Below, piece by piece: positions 9,136 to 18,545 of a DNA stretch of 64,000 nucleotides. The stretch covers positions 4,427,694 to 4,491,693 of the forward strand of contig OY282378.1 in assembly GCA_958295835.1 (NCBI GenBank), in the 5' to 3' direction. The position numbers and the translations under genes are program-made. Origin of the DNA: an uncultured Gammaproteobacteria bacterium. GTDB lineage: Bacteria; Pseudomonadota; Gammaproteobacteria; HK1. Numbering within the stretch: the stretch's first letter is position 1; the number at the start of each line of letters is the position of its first letter. Below the pieces are notes generated by a model, which saw only the letters and a program-made list of their open reading frames with translations, searched no databases and had not been told where the DNA came from.

Positions 9136-9978
9136 GTGGCCGCGCCTCCCTACGCAACGCCGCTGCAGAAGTCGTGGTACTACGCGCTCCGTGTGATCTG
9201 CGGCCTGATCTTCTTCTTCCTGATCGCGCCGATCATCGTGATCATCCCGCTCTCGTTCAATTCCGTGCCCTTCTTCACGTACCCCATGGAAGGCTTCTCG
9301 ATGCGGTGGTACGAGGAGATCTTCGGCGACTCGCCCCAGTCGCTGCTGTGGCAGCGCTCGATCGTCAACAGCGTGGTGATCGCGATCTGCTCGACGGCGC
9401 TCGCCACCGCGCTGGGCACGATGGCCGCGCTGGGGCTCACCCGGGCGGAGTTCCCCGGCAAGAGCCTGGTGATGGCGGTGCTGATCTCGCCGATCATCGT
9501 CCCCATCGTGGTGATCGCGATCGGGGTGTTCTACTTCTACGCACGGATCGGGCTCGCGAGCACGCTCACCGGGATCATCCTCGCCCATACCGCGCTGGGG
9601 GTCCCCTTCGTGGTGATCACCGTGGCGGCGACGCTGCAGGGCTTCGACCACAACCTCGTGCGGGCCGGCGCGATCCTGGGGGCGGGGCCGTTGCGCGTGT
9701 TCCGCAAGGTCACCCTGCCGATCATCACCCCGGGAGTGGTCTCGGGCGCGCTCTTCGCCTTCGCCGCGTCGTGGGACGAGATCGTGGTGGTGCTGTTCCT
9801 CGCGAGCACCGAGCAGCACACCGTGCCGCGGCGCATGTGGAGCGGCATCCGCGAGCTGTTGAGCCCGACGATCATCGCGGCGGCGACATTGCTCATCATC
9901 GTGTCCATCGCCCTGATGTTCACGATGGAGGCGCTACGCCGCCGGGGCGAGCGGCTGCGCGGGATCAGTCCGGGCTGA
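9136..9978 (+). CDS. potC: ABC transporter permease, PotC-like
   Basis: About 280 residues with six predicted TM segments and the coupling-loop motif 'RAGAILGAGPLRVFRKVTLPIITPG'. It begins at a GTG two bases after the potB stop, so the genes are coupled. An earlier in-frame start at 9064 would lie inside potB and is not needed. Confidence 0.87.
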   Translation: MAAPPYATPLQKSWYYALRVICGLIFFFLIAPIIVIIPLSFNSVPFFTYPMEGFSMRWYEEIFGDSPQSLLWQRSIVNSVVIAICSTALATALGTMAALGLTRAEFPGKSLVMAVLISPIIVPIVVIAIGVFYFYARIGLASTLTGIILAHTALGVPFVVITVAATLQGFDHNLVRAGAILGAGPLRVFRKVTLPIITPGVVSGALFAFAASWDEIVVVLFLASTEQHTVPRRMWSGIRELLSPTIIAAATLLIIVSIALMFTMEALRRRGERLRGISPG

Positions 9979-10010
9979 GCGGACCCGGGCGTTCGGGCGC
10001 CCGACGCTCA
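9976..10010. terminator. nested stem-loop between convergent genes
   Basis: TGAGCG (9976-9981, overlapping the potC stop) pairs with CGCTCA (10005-10010). Inside it CGGGCG and CGCCCG form a second perfect six-base stem around a TTCGGG loop. It sits between convergent transcription units. No T-run is seen. Confidence 0.45.
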
Positions 10011-10149
10011 TGGCGCCATGCTTCAATCCGGCGCGACGCTCACCGTCGGATACGGCAGGCCGCGGGTGCGCGAGTAGCCCTGCCTCCGCCGTCTCCATTC
10101 ATTCGCATCTATTCGAGGCCGGATTGACTCTGGCCGCATGAACGGCGGG

Positions 10150-11238
10150 TTACCGGCCCGGCGACACCAGTGCGTCGAAGCGCCGGTCGAGGGCCTCGCG
10201 GTGTCCGTTCCAGAAGTCCGCGTCGAGCTTCAGCCACGCTTCGAGATGCGCCGGGGCGGTGGGGAGCCAGCGGGCGAGGTCGGGTTCGATGTAGTCGAAC
10301 GCGCCTCGGCGTAGCGGTCCGTAGGGGATGCGGCGGGCCTGCTCGGCCTGCCGGTCCGGCCGGATGGCGAAGGCGATGAAGCGGTGGGCGAGGTCGGCGC
10401 CCGGATGGCCTCTCGGGATGATCCAGTAGCCGTAGTCCATGAGCTGGCCGCGCCAGACGATCTCGACGTCCCGGCGGTCACGGGTGATCGCACGCTGGAT
10501 CCGGCCGTGCCAGGCGGTGGTCATCACCGCGTCCCCGTCGTCGAGGAGCCGGGCGGGCTGGCGGCCCGCCTCCCACCACGTCACGTGCGGCGCGAGCGCC
10601 GCGAGCTTCGCGAACGCCCGATCGAGCCCCGCCGGGGTACGCAGCAGCGCGTACACCCGCTCCGGCGCGACCCCGTCCGCCATCAGCGCGATCTCCAGGT
10701 TGCCGAAGGAACCGCGCCGCAGGCCGCGTCCGCCCGGGAATCGCGCGAGGTCGAAGAAGTCGGCCCAGTCCGCGGGCGTCGCACCGCCCGTGCGGGCGCG
10801 GTCGAACGCGAGGACCATCGACCACGCGACGTTCCCGACCCCGCAGGCGTGCGCCGCGCCGGGCAGCATGTCCCCCGGCGAGAGCCCGAGCCGCGCGTAG
10901 TCGATGGGCTCGAGGATCCCCTCCGTGCAGCCCTCGGCCACGTCGCCGCTCTCGGCATCGAACACGTGGGAGCGGTAGTTCCCGGTCTCGACCATGGCGC
11001 GGATCCTGGCCGGATCGCCGCCCCAGTCGTCCTCGACGACGCGGATCCCGGCCGCAGCGGAGAAGGGCTCGAAGTACGCCTCGCGCTGGCTCGCGCCGTA
11101 GGGGCCGCCCGGTGAGCTGACGACGAAGGACTGCGCGGACGCGCCCCATGGGCATGAGAGCAAGGCGGGGAGCAGCGCGAACGCGCGGAGACGAGGAGAA
11201 CGTGGAACGGGGAAGGCGGGAAGGACGTTGTGGTTCAA
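10150..11238 (-). CDS. PotD-like extracellular solute-binding protein
   Basis: About 362 residues with a signal peptide (RLRAFALLPALLSCPWGASA) and a PotD-like body: FVVSSPGGPYGASQREAYFEPF, WGGDPARIRAMVETG, and a C-terminal PRGHPGADLAHRFIAF. It is the plausible binding protein of the potABC transporter but is encoded on the opposite strand, tail to tail with it. The start is uncertain: a TTG at 11238 gives a normal signal peptide, while the ATG at 11355 adds a long unlikely N-terminus. Confidence 0.75.
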   Translation of the reverse strand: MNHNVLPAFPVPRSPRLRAFALLPALLSCPWGASAQSFVVSSPGGPYGASQREAYFEPFSAAAGIRVVEDDWGGDPARIRAMVETGNYRSHVFDAESGDVAEGCTEGILEPIDYARLGLSPGDMLPGAAHACGVGNVAWSMVLAFDRARTGGATPADWADFFDLARFPGGRGLRRGSFGNLEIALMADGVAPERVYALLRTPAGLDRAFAKLAALAPHVTWWEAGRQPARLLDDGDAVMTTAWHGRIQRAITRDRRDVEIVWRGQLMDYGYWIIPRGHPGADLAHRFIAFAIRPDRQAEQARRIPYGPLRRGAFDYIEPDLARWLPTAPAHLEAWLKLDADFWNGHREALDRRFDALVSPGR

Positions 11239-11480
11239 AGGGCCAAGGTTTGTGGAGGAACCGACGGGAGATCCGGCCGGGACGTGGCATGGCTGCCGGA
11301 AGAGCGCCTCGAAACCCCGGCTCTCCGGAGAGCTTGCGTCTCGACTCCCGGACATGTTGTGTTGACCGCCTGCCACCGCACCGTTCTCGTCTCCCTGGAC
11401 GGAGGTGCGCAGCAGATGCGTGGCTGCGTGCAACAGAGGGAGCATGAGCGTGCGGGAGATCGTGGCATCGGATCGGGTTT

Positions 11481-11831
11481 CTACAAGGAACGCAGGAACA
11501 CGTGGCCAACCACGGAGAGCAGCATCACGACGATGATGCCGACACCCCACTTGAGCATGTCGTTCTTCGCCTGGAGCACGTCCTCCTTTGTTGCAAGACC
11601 CTCCATCCTCGTCTTGAGTTCGGTGTAGTGTTCCTTCGTTGAAAGATTCTCCAGCTTCGCCTTGAGCTCGATGCAGATTCCCTTCGTTTCCCCCGTCTCC
11701 TGTTCCAGAGCCCCCACGCGGCGCTCCAGCTCGTCCAGTCTGAAACCCCCTCCGCTACGGTCGCCTCCGTTCGAATTTCCGGAAGATCCTCGAGAGTGAA
11801 GCCGACTCACGTTGCCGCCGTTACCGTTCAT
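11481..11831 (-). CDS. coiled-coil protein with C-terminal TM anchor (DUF1640-like)
   Basis: 116 residues: a Gly/Ser/Asn-rich head, a long heptad-type helical region (LDELERRVGALEQETGETKG, then LETK/LATKEDVLQAK-type repeats), and one C-terminal TM segment (WGVGIIVVMLLSVVGHVFL). This build is shared with DUF1640/CCDC90-like and many mobile small proteins. Its ATG overlaps the stop of the upstream gene by four bases. Function unknown. Confidence 0.6.
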   Translation of the reverse strand: MNGNGGNVSRLHSRGSSGNSNGGDRSGGGFRLDELERRVGALEQETGETKGICIELKAKLENLSTKEHYTELKTRMEGLATKEDVLQAKNDMLKWGVGIIVVMLLSVVGHVFLRSL

Positions 11832-12088
11832 GAGAATTTCCTTGCCCATTCCCACAGACCGGGTTTGTTGAATCCGCTGTACGAGGCCACTTCGATGACG
11901 ACCCCCGTGACGTTTCTCTCGTCGTCCATCCCGAGTGTTTCCGCGATATCTTCCGTAAGGATGACTTCTTTGGGCGCGATGAATGCGAGGCGGTCGGTAA
12001 CGATGTAGTGGCGGTCGGGCCATTCACTCCTGACCTGCCGCCACGCCGTTTCATCGGGTTCGTTGAGGACGATGGCGTAGATTGTCAT
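11828..12088 (-). CDS. conserved small hypothetical protein, coupled to the coiled-coil protein
   Basis: 86 residues, MTIYAIVLNEPDETAW onward, with an 'RHYIVTDRLAFIAPKE' centre. GGGAG lies upstream of the ATG. The stop overlaps the next ATG (ATGA), forming a two-gene unit with the membrane-anchored coiled-coil protein. No catalytic motif is visible. Mean composition is lower in GC than the flanking metabolic genes, which fits a mobile small operon. Confidence 0.6.
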   Translation of the reverse strand: MTIYAIVLNEPDETAWRQVRSEWPDRHYIVTDRLAFIAPKEVILTEDIAETLGMDDERNVTGVVIEVASYSGFNKPGLWEWARKFS

Positions 12089-12258
12089 GTGGAGACTCTC
12101 CCGGTGTGCCCCGTCTGGCCCTTCTCACCGCAGACTTTGAGTCAGGGGATACGATGATGCGCGGCAGTGCCTCGCTTGGTCAATGTCGCGTCGAGCCCGT
12201 GCGATGTCGGTAGCGGTCTCCACGATCGTCAGCCGGAGGCGACGGTCCTCGTCCTCGA

Positions 12259-13491
12259 TCAGCCCGCGCCCGCGCGGCTCGTCTCGGGGAAACGAGCCTC
12301 GGCCAGGGAATCGACCGCGGCGGTGACGCCCCCCTTCCCGTACGGCACGCCGCACGCCTTGAGCGCCATCTCCACCACCCCCAGTGCGCCGAGCACCATG
12401 GGCTCGTTCACCCAGCCCATGTGTCCGATGCGGAACGCCTTGCCTTCCAGCGGCCCCAAGCCACCGCCGAGCGAGACGTCGAGCCCGTCGCGGGCCAGCA
12501 GGCGGACGCGGTCGGCGTCGATGCCGTCCGCGACCCGGACGGTGGTGACCGAGTTGGCCCGTTCGGCCGGATTGACGGCGTTGAACTCCAGCGCCCCCGC
12601 CTGTCCCCATACCTCCACCGCGGCATGGACCGCGCGCGCCAGACGGCGGTGGCGCGCGAACATGGCGTCGAGGCCCTCCTCGAAGATCATGTCGAGCGCC
12701 TCGCGCAACGCCCAGATGAGGTGCTCGGGCGGGGTGCCGCAGAACAGCATGTAGAACTCCTTTCCCATTCGCTGACGCCAGTCCCAGTAGGCTCGGCGGG
12801 TTCCGGCGGCACGGCTCTCGCGCAACGCGCGTTCGCTCACCGCGTTGAACGCGAGCCCGGGCGGCGTCATCAGCGCCTTCTGCGAGCCGGCGACCGCGAC
12901 GTCCACGCCCCATTCGTCCATACGGAAGTCGGTGGAGCCGAGGGATGCGACGACGTCGGCCATGAGGAGCGCGGGATGACCACTCGTATCGAGTGCGCGG
13001 CGGGCCGCCGCGACGTCGCTGGTCACCGAGGTCGCGGTGTCGGTCTGCACCGCGAGCACCGCCCTGATGCGATGCCCGGGGTCCGCGTGCAGCCGCTCCT
13101 CGATGCGAGCGGAGTCGAACCCGCTCCGCCAGTCGCTCGGGAGCTCCTCGACCCGTGCGCCGAGATCCTCCGCGAGCTTGCCCCATGCCCAGGAGAACAT
13201 GCCGGTGGAAGGGACGAGCACGAGATCACCCTCGCCGACCAGGTTCGCGAGGGCGGCCTCCCACGCGCCATGGCCGTTGGATGCGTAGAGAAAGACCCGG
13301 CCGGCGGTTCCGAACACCCGCGCGAGGTCGTCGAAGCACGATTCCGCGAGCGCCATGAAATCGGTGTCCATCAGATCGACGGCGGGGCGGTGCATCGCGG
13401 CAAGCACGCGGTCGGGGATGTTGGAAGGCCCGGGGGTCATCAGGAAGTTCCGGCCGCGCATCGGCGCCGGGCTCGTTGTCGTGTAGCGCAT
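12259..13491 (-). CDS. class V aminotransferase, serine/alanine-glyoxylate type
   Basis: About 410 residues of a PLP fold-type I enzyme. MTPGPSNIPDRVL at the start and VAGSQKALMTPPG with the PLP-binding Lys are typical of serine-glyoxylate and alanine-glyoxylate aminotransferases; 'FRIGHMGWVNEPMVLGALG' closes the fold. It moves an amino group to glyoxylate. The gene follows prephenate dehydratase by 16 bases, so the two are probably cotranscribed. A 2-aminoethylphosphonate or phosphoserine role is less likely. ATG at 13491 chosen over TTG at 13497. Confidence 0.85.
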   Translation of the reverse strand: MRYTTTSPAPMRGRNFLMTPGPSNIPDRVLAAMHRPAVDLMDTDFMALAESCFDDLARVFGTAGRVFLYASNGHGAWEAALANLVGEGDLVLVPSTGMFSWAWGKLAEDLGARVEELPSDWRSGFDSARIEERLHADPGHRIRAVLAVQTDTATSVTSDVAAARRALDTSGHPALLMADVVASLGSTDFRMDEWGVDVAVAGSQKALMTPPGLAFNAVSERALRESRAAGTRRAYWDWRQRMGKEFYMLFCGTPPEHLIWALREALDMIFEEGLDAMFARHRRLARAVHAAVEVWGQAGALEFNAVNPAERANSVTTVRVADGIDADRVRLLARDGLDVSLGGGLGPLEGKAFRIGHMGWVNEPMVLGALGVVEMALKACGVPYGKGGVTAAVDSLAEARFPETSRAGAG

Positions 13492-13507
13492 GGTCAATCG
13501 CTCGGGG

Positions 13508-14386
13508 TCATGAAGATGAAGGGACGTGCGGGGCGTCCGGCCGCTTCACGCCGTGGCGGAAGGGGTGGGCGGGATAGACGCCGAGGATCGAGTACGAGTC
13601 CGAGAAGAACTCGAGCTCCTCCAGGGCGAGCTGCACGAGCCGGTGCTCGACGTGCCCTTCGATCTCCGCGTAGAACTGCGCGACGGTGAAGCTCGCGTCC
13701 ACGATGTAGCTCTCGATCTTGGTGATGTTCACCCCGTTGGTCGCGAACCCCCCGAGCGCCTTGTAGAGCGCGGCGGGAACACTTCGAACCCGGAACACGA
13801 TGGACGTCACGCACGGCCAGATCGGATCGGGGCGGATCGGCTCGCGCGCCATCACCACGAATCGCGTGGTGTTCGCGTCATGATCCTCGACACCTGCGCG
13901 CAACGCATCGAGCCCGTAGATCTCCCCCGCGAGGTCGGACGCGATGGCGGCGACCTTCCGATCCCCGCGTTCGGCGAGGTGCCGGGCCGCGCCGGCGGTA
14001 TCCGAGGTGACCACCGGTCGCGCGCCGAGGCCGCGGATGAAGCGCCGGCACTGCCTGATGGCCTGGGCATGGCTCTCGATGCGCTCGATGCCTTCGAGCG
14101 TCGCGCCCGGCACCGCCAGGAGATGATGCCGCACCGGCTGGAAATGCTCGGCGACGATGTGCAGGTTCGATTCCGGCAGCAGGTGGTGGATGTCCGCGAC
14201 CCGGCCGCCGAGCGAGTTCTCGATGGGGATCATCGCGAGATCGACCTTGCCGCTCTCCGCGGCCGCGAACGTATCCTCGAAGCTCGCGTACGGCACCGGC
14301 TCCATCTCCGGGCGGGCCTCCCGGCAGGCGAGGTGACTGTACGCTCCCGGCTCACCCTGAAACCCGATGCGTCCCTTGCCCGTCAT
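13508..14386 (-). CDS. pheA: prephenate dehydratase, monofunctional
   Basis: 292 residues; converts prephenate to phenylpyruvate for phenylalanine synthesis. The catalytic domain shows GFQGEPGAYSHLA, PIENSLGG and the conserved NTTRFVV; a C-terminal ACT domain (SIVFRVRSVPAALYKAL, then GVNITKIES) should bind phenylalanine for feedback control. No chorismate mutase domain is attached. It lies upstream of the aminotransferase. Confidence 0.92.
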   Translation of the reverse strand: MTGKGRIGFQGEPGAYSHLACREARPEMEPVPYASFEDTFAAAESGKVDLAMIPIENSLGGRVADIHHLLPESNLHIVAEHFQPVRHHLLAVPGATLEGIERIESHAQAIRQCRRFIRGLGARPVVTSDTAGAARHLAERGDRKVAAIASDLAGEIYGLDALRAGVEDHDANTTRFVVMAREPIRPDPIWPCVTSIVFRVRSVPAALYKALGGFATNGVNITKIESYIVDASFTVAQFYAEIEGHVEHRLVQLALEELEFFSDSYSILGVYPAHPFRHGVKRPDAPHVPSSS

Positions 14387-14579
14387 GGTTCCGTCATCGC
14401 CCTGTCGTCATCGCCCCGGGTGCGCCACCGCGCCGGGGCGGAGTCTATCGGATGCGGGTGGCGTCCGTGCGCCGGCCTTCCAGGTCCGGGTGTCTCCCGC
14501 GCGCACTTCGCCGCCGCGCCGGACGGCGTGCGCCGGGCTCGATCACTCGTCCCGCGGGGTCCTGCGGCGCTTGCCCGCG

Positions 14580-15386
14580 CTACGGCAGGCGCTCGTCCGC
14601 CGTGCGGTTCACGAGCGGACGCCGGTAGAGCGGGTGGTGGAGGCTGCGCACCTCGTGCTCGACGGAGAACAGCACCTTCTTTCCCCCGGGCGCGATGATG
14701 TCGATGAAGCGGAACTGGTGGGGGTTGTCCTCGCGGGTGACGAGGCCGCGCCCGGCGAGCGCGCGGTACGGTCCGGAGAAGTCGGCGACGTAGACCGCGA
14801 GGTGGTGCCCGTCGTACTCGGCGTCGTGCCCCTTGTCTTCGTGGAACACGAGGCACTGTCCGGGTCCCGCGTTCACGCGCACGCCCGTGTCCGAAAGCTC
14901 GGCCGGGGCGCCCATGACCGAGCGGTAGAATCGGGCGATCCCCGCCGCCGTACCCTTCGCGATCGGCATTTCGAGGTATGGAATGCCGAGCGGCCCGCCG
15001 TACGCGCCCCCGGCCGCGTGCGCGCGGAAGCGGTTTCCCCACGGACACGTCACGTCGACCCGGGCAGGCTTGCGCCGCCACGAGAACCGCGTTCCTTCAA
15101 GCCGTCCCGACACGTTGCGCAGCCGGCTCTCCAACGCATCGAGGTCCGGCACCACGAGCCCGATCGTGCCGCGGAAGCGTTGCGGCTCTCCCCTCGGCAG
15201 GTGGAATTGCTGCCGGCCGCAGTTCACCCACATGTTGCGGGTGCCCACCATCAGGTACGGGTCGCGGGTGAACCCGAGCCCGTCGACGTAGAAGTCGGTC
15301 GCGGCTCCCTGGTCCGGGACGGCGAGGTTCACGTGCTCGAAGAAGACGATGTTGCCGACGTCCTGGGAAGCGGGGTCGAAGTGCAT
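14580..15386 (-). CDS. VOC (glyoxalase/dioxygenase superfamily) protein
   Basis: 268 residues. 'IVFFEHVNLAVPDQGAATDFYVDGLGF' begins the first beta-alpha-beta-beta-beta module and 'LGIPYLEMPIAKGTAAGIARFYRSV' a second, so the protein has two VOC modules in one chain. Candidate metal ligands are the His of EHVNL and of DGHHLAVYV. VOC proteins include lyases, isomerases and dioxygenases, so the reaction is not assignable. A GAGAGG motif precedes the ATG. Confidence 0.78.
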   Translation of the reverse strand: MHFDPASQDVGNIVFFEHVNLAVPDQGAATDFYVDGLGFTRDPYLMVGTRNMWVNCGRQQFHLPRGEPQRFRGTIGLVVPDLDALESRLRNVSGRLEGTRFSWRRKPARVDVTCPWGNRFRAHAAGGAYGGPLGIPYLEMPIAKGTAAGIARFYRSVMGAPAELSDTGVRVNAGPGQCLVFHEDKGHDAEYDGHHLAVYVADFSGPYRALAGRGLVTREDNPHQFRFIDIIAPGGKKVLFSVEHEVRSLHHPLYRRPLVNRTADERLP

Positions 15387-15434
15387 CTTCAGGTACCTCT
15401 CGTTCGCCGGCGCATCCCAGGCGGCGCGGGACGG

Positions 15435-16028
15435 TCAGTTCACCGGCTGGCCGGCGCCCGGCGGCACGCGACGCGCCTCGGTGCGCAGCGTGTAGTGGCT
15501 CGCCACTTCCGCGAGGGCGGCCCGCCCGTCGTAGCGCCCGGTCATCCGGGTCATCGCGTCGTGGCGCAGGGCCGTCTTCAGGAGCGCCGCGAACTCCCCG
15601 CGCTGCTCGGGGTCGAGGGGGTGCTGCTGGGTGCGGACGAGCTCGAAGCCCCGATCGCCGAAGAACCAGGTGAGGCGCGGCTGCCGGGAGAGCAGGTCCA
15701 GCGCCTCGAAGTGCGCGCCGCCCTCCCCCGGAGTCACCAGAATCTCGCATACGAAGGGATCGAACGGTCCGGTGTGCACCTCCGGACGCAGCACCACCAC
15801 CGCCCCATGGGCGGTCTCGATGACGTCGCTGTCGAGCCCGAGCGACAGGGGACCGCGCCATTTCCGGATGACCCTGCGGTCCGCCTTGCTCTCCGGCCCG
15901 GCGATGTTGATGAAGAACGCCGCCTCCGGAGCGCCGCCGTCGAGCTCGACGGGGATGCAGGTCGCGGCCGCCCCGGAGGCGGTCATCGCCTCGCGCACCG
16001 GGACAGGGAATCTTCGGTTGGACGACAT
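15435..16028 (-). CDS. hypothetical protein, about 197 aa
   Basis: Starts MSSNRRFPVPV at 16028. It is rich in beta-type sequence (AVVVLRPEVHTGPFDPFVCEILVTPG), with no signal peptide or TM segment and no recognised motif. It lies 48 bases upstream of the VOC gene on the same strand and may be cotranscribed with it. The longer reading frame reaching 16193 would overlap the divergent dioxygenase gene and is not favoured. Confidence 0.55.
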   Translation of the reverse strand: MSSNRRFPVPVREAMTASGAAATCIPVELDGGAPEAAFFINIAGPESKADRRVIRKWRGPLSLGLDSDVIETAHGAVVVLRPEVHTGPFDPFVCEILVTPGEGGAHFEALDLLSRQPRLTWFFGDRGFELVRTQQHPLDPEQRGEFAALLKTALRHDAMTRMTGRYDGRAALAEVASHYTLRTEARRVPPGAGQPVN

Positions 16029-16185
16029 CAGCGCCGACGCTCGCGGATACGGCGGTTCGTGCCGCGCAGTGTATCCGGGCAGTCGCTGCCGGTCACACCG
16101 GATACCCCACGGGCGCGCCGGGTTGATCCCGACCCCCGGAGGGAGAATGATCGCGGCCGGCGGCGAGCGACACGGGAGCATGACG

Positions 16186-17022
16186 ATGGGCAAGGTGCTG
16201 GATGCGGCGGCGGTCGAGCAGTTTCACCGGGACGGCTTCTACGCGCCGGTGCAGGTGGCCGCGAGGGAGGAGGCGTTGCGGATGCGGGGGCGGCTCGAAG
16301 CCTGCGAGGCCGCGCACGGCGGACCGCTCAAGGGCTCGGTGCGCTTCAAGAGCCATCTCCTGTTCAAGTGGCTCGCGGACTTCATCCGCTCGCCGCGGGT
16401 CCTGGATCCGGTCGAGGACGTCATCGGCCCCGACATCATGGTCTGGTCGACGGACTGGTGGATCAAGGAGGCGAACTCCCCGAGCTACGTCTCCTGGCAC
16501 CAGGACAGCCAGTACTGGGGGCTCGACAGCGACAAGCTGGTCACGGTGTGGGTGGCGCTGTCGCCTTCGAACGTCGCCAGCGGCTGCATGCGCTACATAC
16601 CCGGCTCGCACCTGGGACCCGACCTCCCCCACCGGGAGACCTACCACGACGACAACCTGCTCACGCGCGGGCAGGAGATCACCGAGGGCATCGATGAAGG
16701 CAAGGCGGTCAACGTCGAGCTGGAGCCCGGCGAGGGCTCGCTCTTCGCGTTCCGCATCGCGCACGCCTCGCATCCCAACCGCACCGGCGACCGCCGCATC
16801 GGGCTGGCCATCCGCTTCATTCCCCCGGATGCGCGCCAGGTTCGATCGGATCACGACAGCGTGGCGCTGGTGCGTGGAGTCGATACCCACGGCCATTTCG
16901 AGCTGGAGCCCGAGCCCGAATGCGACTTCGATCCGAACGCGGTAGAATTCCACCGATGGGCAGAGGAGGAGCGCCGCAAGATCCTCTACCACGGCACGGA
17001 CTGGCGGACGCACCGCACCTGA
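16186..17022 (+). CDS. phytanoyl-CoA dioxygenase (PhyH) family, Fe(II)/2-oxoglutarate oxygenase
   Basis: About 278 residues. VSWHQDSQYWG supplies the HxD half of the iron triad and 'IAHASHPNRTGDRRIGLAIRF' the distal His with the 2-oxoglutarate-binding Arg. PhyH enzymes hydroxylate small substrates including phosphonates, quaternary amines and secondary metabolites. GGGAG lies seven bases before the ATG at 16186, so that start is favoured over the ATG at 16180. It is divergent from the hypothetical gene at 16028. Confidence 0.85.
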   Translation: MGKVLDAAAVEQFHRDGFYAPVQVAAREEALRMRGRLEACEAAHGGPLKGSVRFKSHLLFKWLADFIRSPRVLDPVEDVIGPDIMVWSTDWWIKEANSPSYVSWHQDSQYWGLDSDKLVTVWVALSPSNVASGCMRYIPGSHLGPDLPHRETYHDDNLLTRGQEITEGIDEGKAVNVELEPGEGSLFAFRIAHASHPNRTGDRRIGLAIRFIPPDARQVRSDHDSVALVRGVDTHGHFELEPEPECDFDPNAVEFHRWAEEERRKILYHGTDWRTHRT

Positions 17023-17145
17023 ACTTGCGAACACCTCCCGGACCTGCTGCCGCCAGCTTCACGAGGCGGATGTTTGGCGTGGAGCCAATGATGTCCAGTC
17101 TCGCGTGTCATCGTCGCCGCCACCGGTGCGTATTGTACCGGTCCG

Positions 17146-18534
17146 GTGCCGATCGACGCCCGACCGGGGCTCCACGTCCCCCCCCCCCCCCCCCCCCCCC
17201 CCCGCGGTAACCAGGACGTTCCACCGACCCTGAGGCCACGCGCGAACCGGCTGTCGGCCGCGTCGCGATCGGGCACGGCCAGCGCACTGCTCGCGGCACC
17301 GGCCCTCGCGGTGGGCGCGGAGCTCGACTCCGGCGATACGGCATGGATGATCACCGCGACCGCTCTGGTGCTGCTCATGACCATCCCCGGCCTGTCGCTC
17401 TTCTACGCCGGGATGGTCCGCAGCAAGAACGTCCTGTCGGTGTTCATGCAGTGCTTCGCGACCACCGGCCTGATGAGCCTCCTCTGGGCCTTCTACGCCT
17501 ACAGCCTCGTGTTCGACGAAGGAAGCGCGTTCATCGGCGGCCTCGACAAGGCGCTCCTGCGCGGCGTGACGGTGGACGCGATGAACGGCACGATCCCCGA
17601 GACGGTGTTCATGACGTTCCAGATGATGTTCGCGATCATCACCCCGGCCCTGATCGTCGGGGCGTTCGCCGAGCGGATGAAGTTCTCGGCGATGCTCGTG
17701 TTCATGGCGCTCTGGCTGACGCTGTGCTACGCGCCGGTGTGCCACTGGGTATGGGGCGGAGGCTGGCTCGGCGAGTTCGGCATCCTCGACTCCTCGGGCG
17801 GGACGGTGGTGCACATCAATGCCGGAATCGCGGGGCTCGCGGCGGCGCTGGCGCTCGGGCCGCGCAAGGGGTATCCCGTGACGCCGATGCCGCCGAACAA
17901 CCTCGCGTACACGCTCGTCGGCGCGGGCATGCTGTGGGTTGGCTGGTTCGGGTTCAACGCGGGCTCCACGCTGGCCGCGGGTGGTGCGGCGGGGATGGCG
18001 CTGGTGGTGACCCAGCTCTCGTCGGCCGCGGCGGCGCTGGCGTGGATGTGCTACGAGTGGCTCCGCCACGGCAAGCCGAGCGTGCTCGGCATCGCATCGG
18101 GGGCCGTCGCGGGGCTCGTTGCGATCACCCCCGCCTCGGGGTCCGTCGGGCCGATGGGCGCGATCGTCATCGGCGCGGTGTCCGGAATCGTGTGCTTCAT
18201 GGCCTCGACCTCGGTGAAGCGCTTGCTGGGCTACGACGATTCGCTCGACGTATTCGGCATCCATTGCGTGGGCGGGATCGTCGGGGCGCTGCTGACCGGG
18301 GTGTTCTGCGCGGCCTCGTTCGGCGGCGCCGGTTTCGGAGACGGCAACGAATCGATCGCGGACCAGATGACCGTGCAGGGTATCGGGGTGATCGTGACAC
18401 TTGTCTATACGTTCGTCGTGAGCTTCTTGATTCTGCAACTCCTGAATATGACGATGGGGCTGCGCGTCGCCGAAGATCAGGAGGAGAAAGGCCTCGATCT
18501 GGCCCTGCACGACGAGCGCGGCTACTTCCTCTGA
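17146..18534 (+). CDS. amtB: ammonium transporter, Amt family, with a poly-C/poly-Pro N-terminus
   Basis: A standard Amt body: DTAWMITATALVLLMTIPGL, FYAGMVRSKNVLS, FQMMFAIITPALIVGAFAERMKF, VHINAGIAGL and DVFGIHCVGGIVGALLTG, with about eleven TM segments. It conducts ammonium/ammonia. The N-terminus is odd: the only in-frame start before TM1 is a GTG at 17146, and between it and the signal-peptide-like 'ASALLAAPALAVGA' the frame crosses 26 consecutive C that read as eight prolines. Without that start the next Met (17344) is inside TM1. Either the tract is real and controls expression, or the true start has been lost in a misassembly. Confidence 0.88.
   Translation: MPIDARPGLHVPPPPPPPPRGNQDVPPTLRPRANRLSAASRSGTASALLAAPALAVGAELDSGDTAWMITATALVLLMTIPGLSLFYAGMVRSKNVLSVFMQCFATTGLMSLLWAFYAYSLVFDEGSAFIGGLDKALLRGVTVDAMNGTIPETVFMTFQMMFAIITPALIVGAFAERMKFSAMLVFMALWLTLCYAPVCHWVWGGGWLGEFGILDSSGGTVVHINAGIAGLAAALALGPRKGYPVTPMPPNNLAYTLVGAGMLWVGWFGFNAGSTLAAGGAAGMALVVTQLSSAAAALAWMCYEWLRHGKPSVLGIASGAVAGLVAITPASGSVGPMGAIVIGAVSGIVCFMASTSVKRLLGYDDSLDVFGIHCVGGIVGALLTGVFCAASFGGAGFGDGNESIADQMTVQGIGVIVTLVYTFVVSFLILQLLNMTMGLRVAEDQEEKGLDLALHDERGYFL
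17178..17203 (+). repeat. 26-base poly(C) tract in the amtB reading frame
   Basis: Twenty-six uninterrupted C, counted directly. It lies inside the open frame leading into amtB, so any change not divisible by three would break the frame. It could be slippage-prone DNA or a sequencing/assembly artefact. Confidence 0.9.
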
Positions 18535-18545
18535 AAGGAGGAAGA

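Noticed and set aside
17178..17203. Poly(C) as proof of phase variation
   Set aside because: Cannot be told apart from an assembly or sequencing artefact here, so it is reported as a finding to test and not as a switch.
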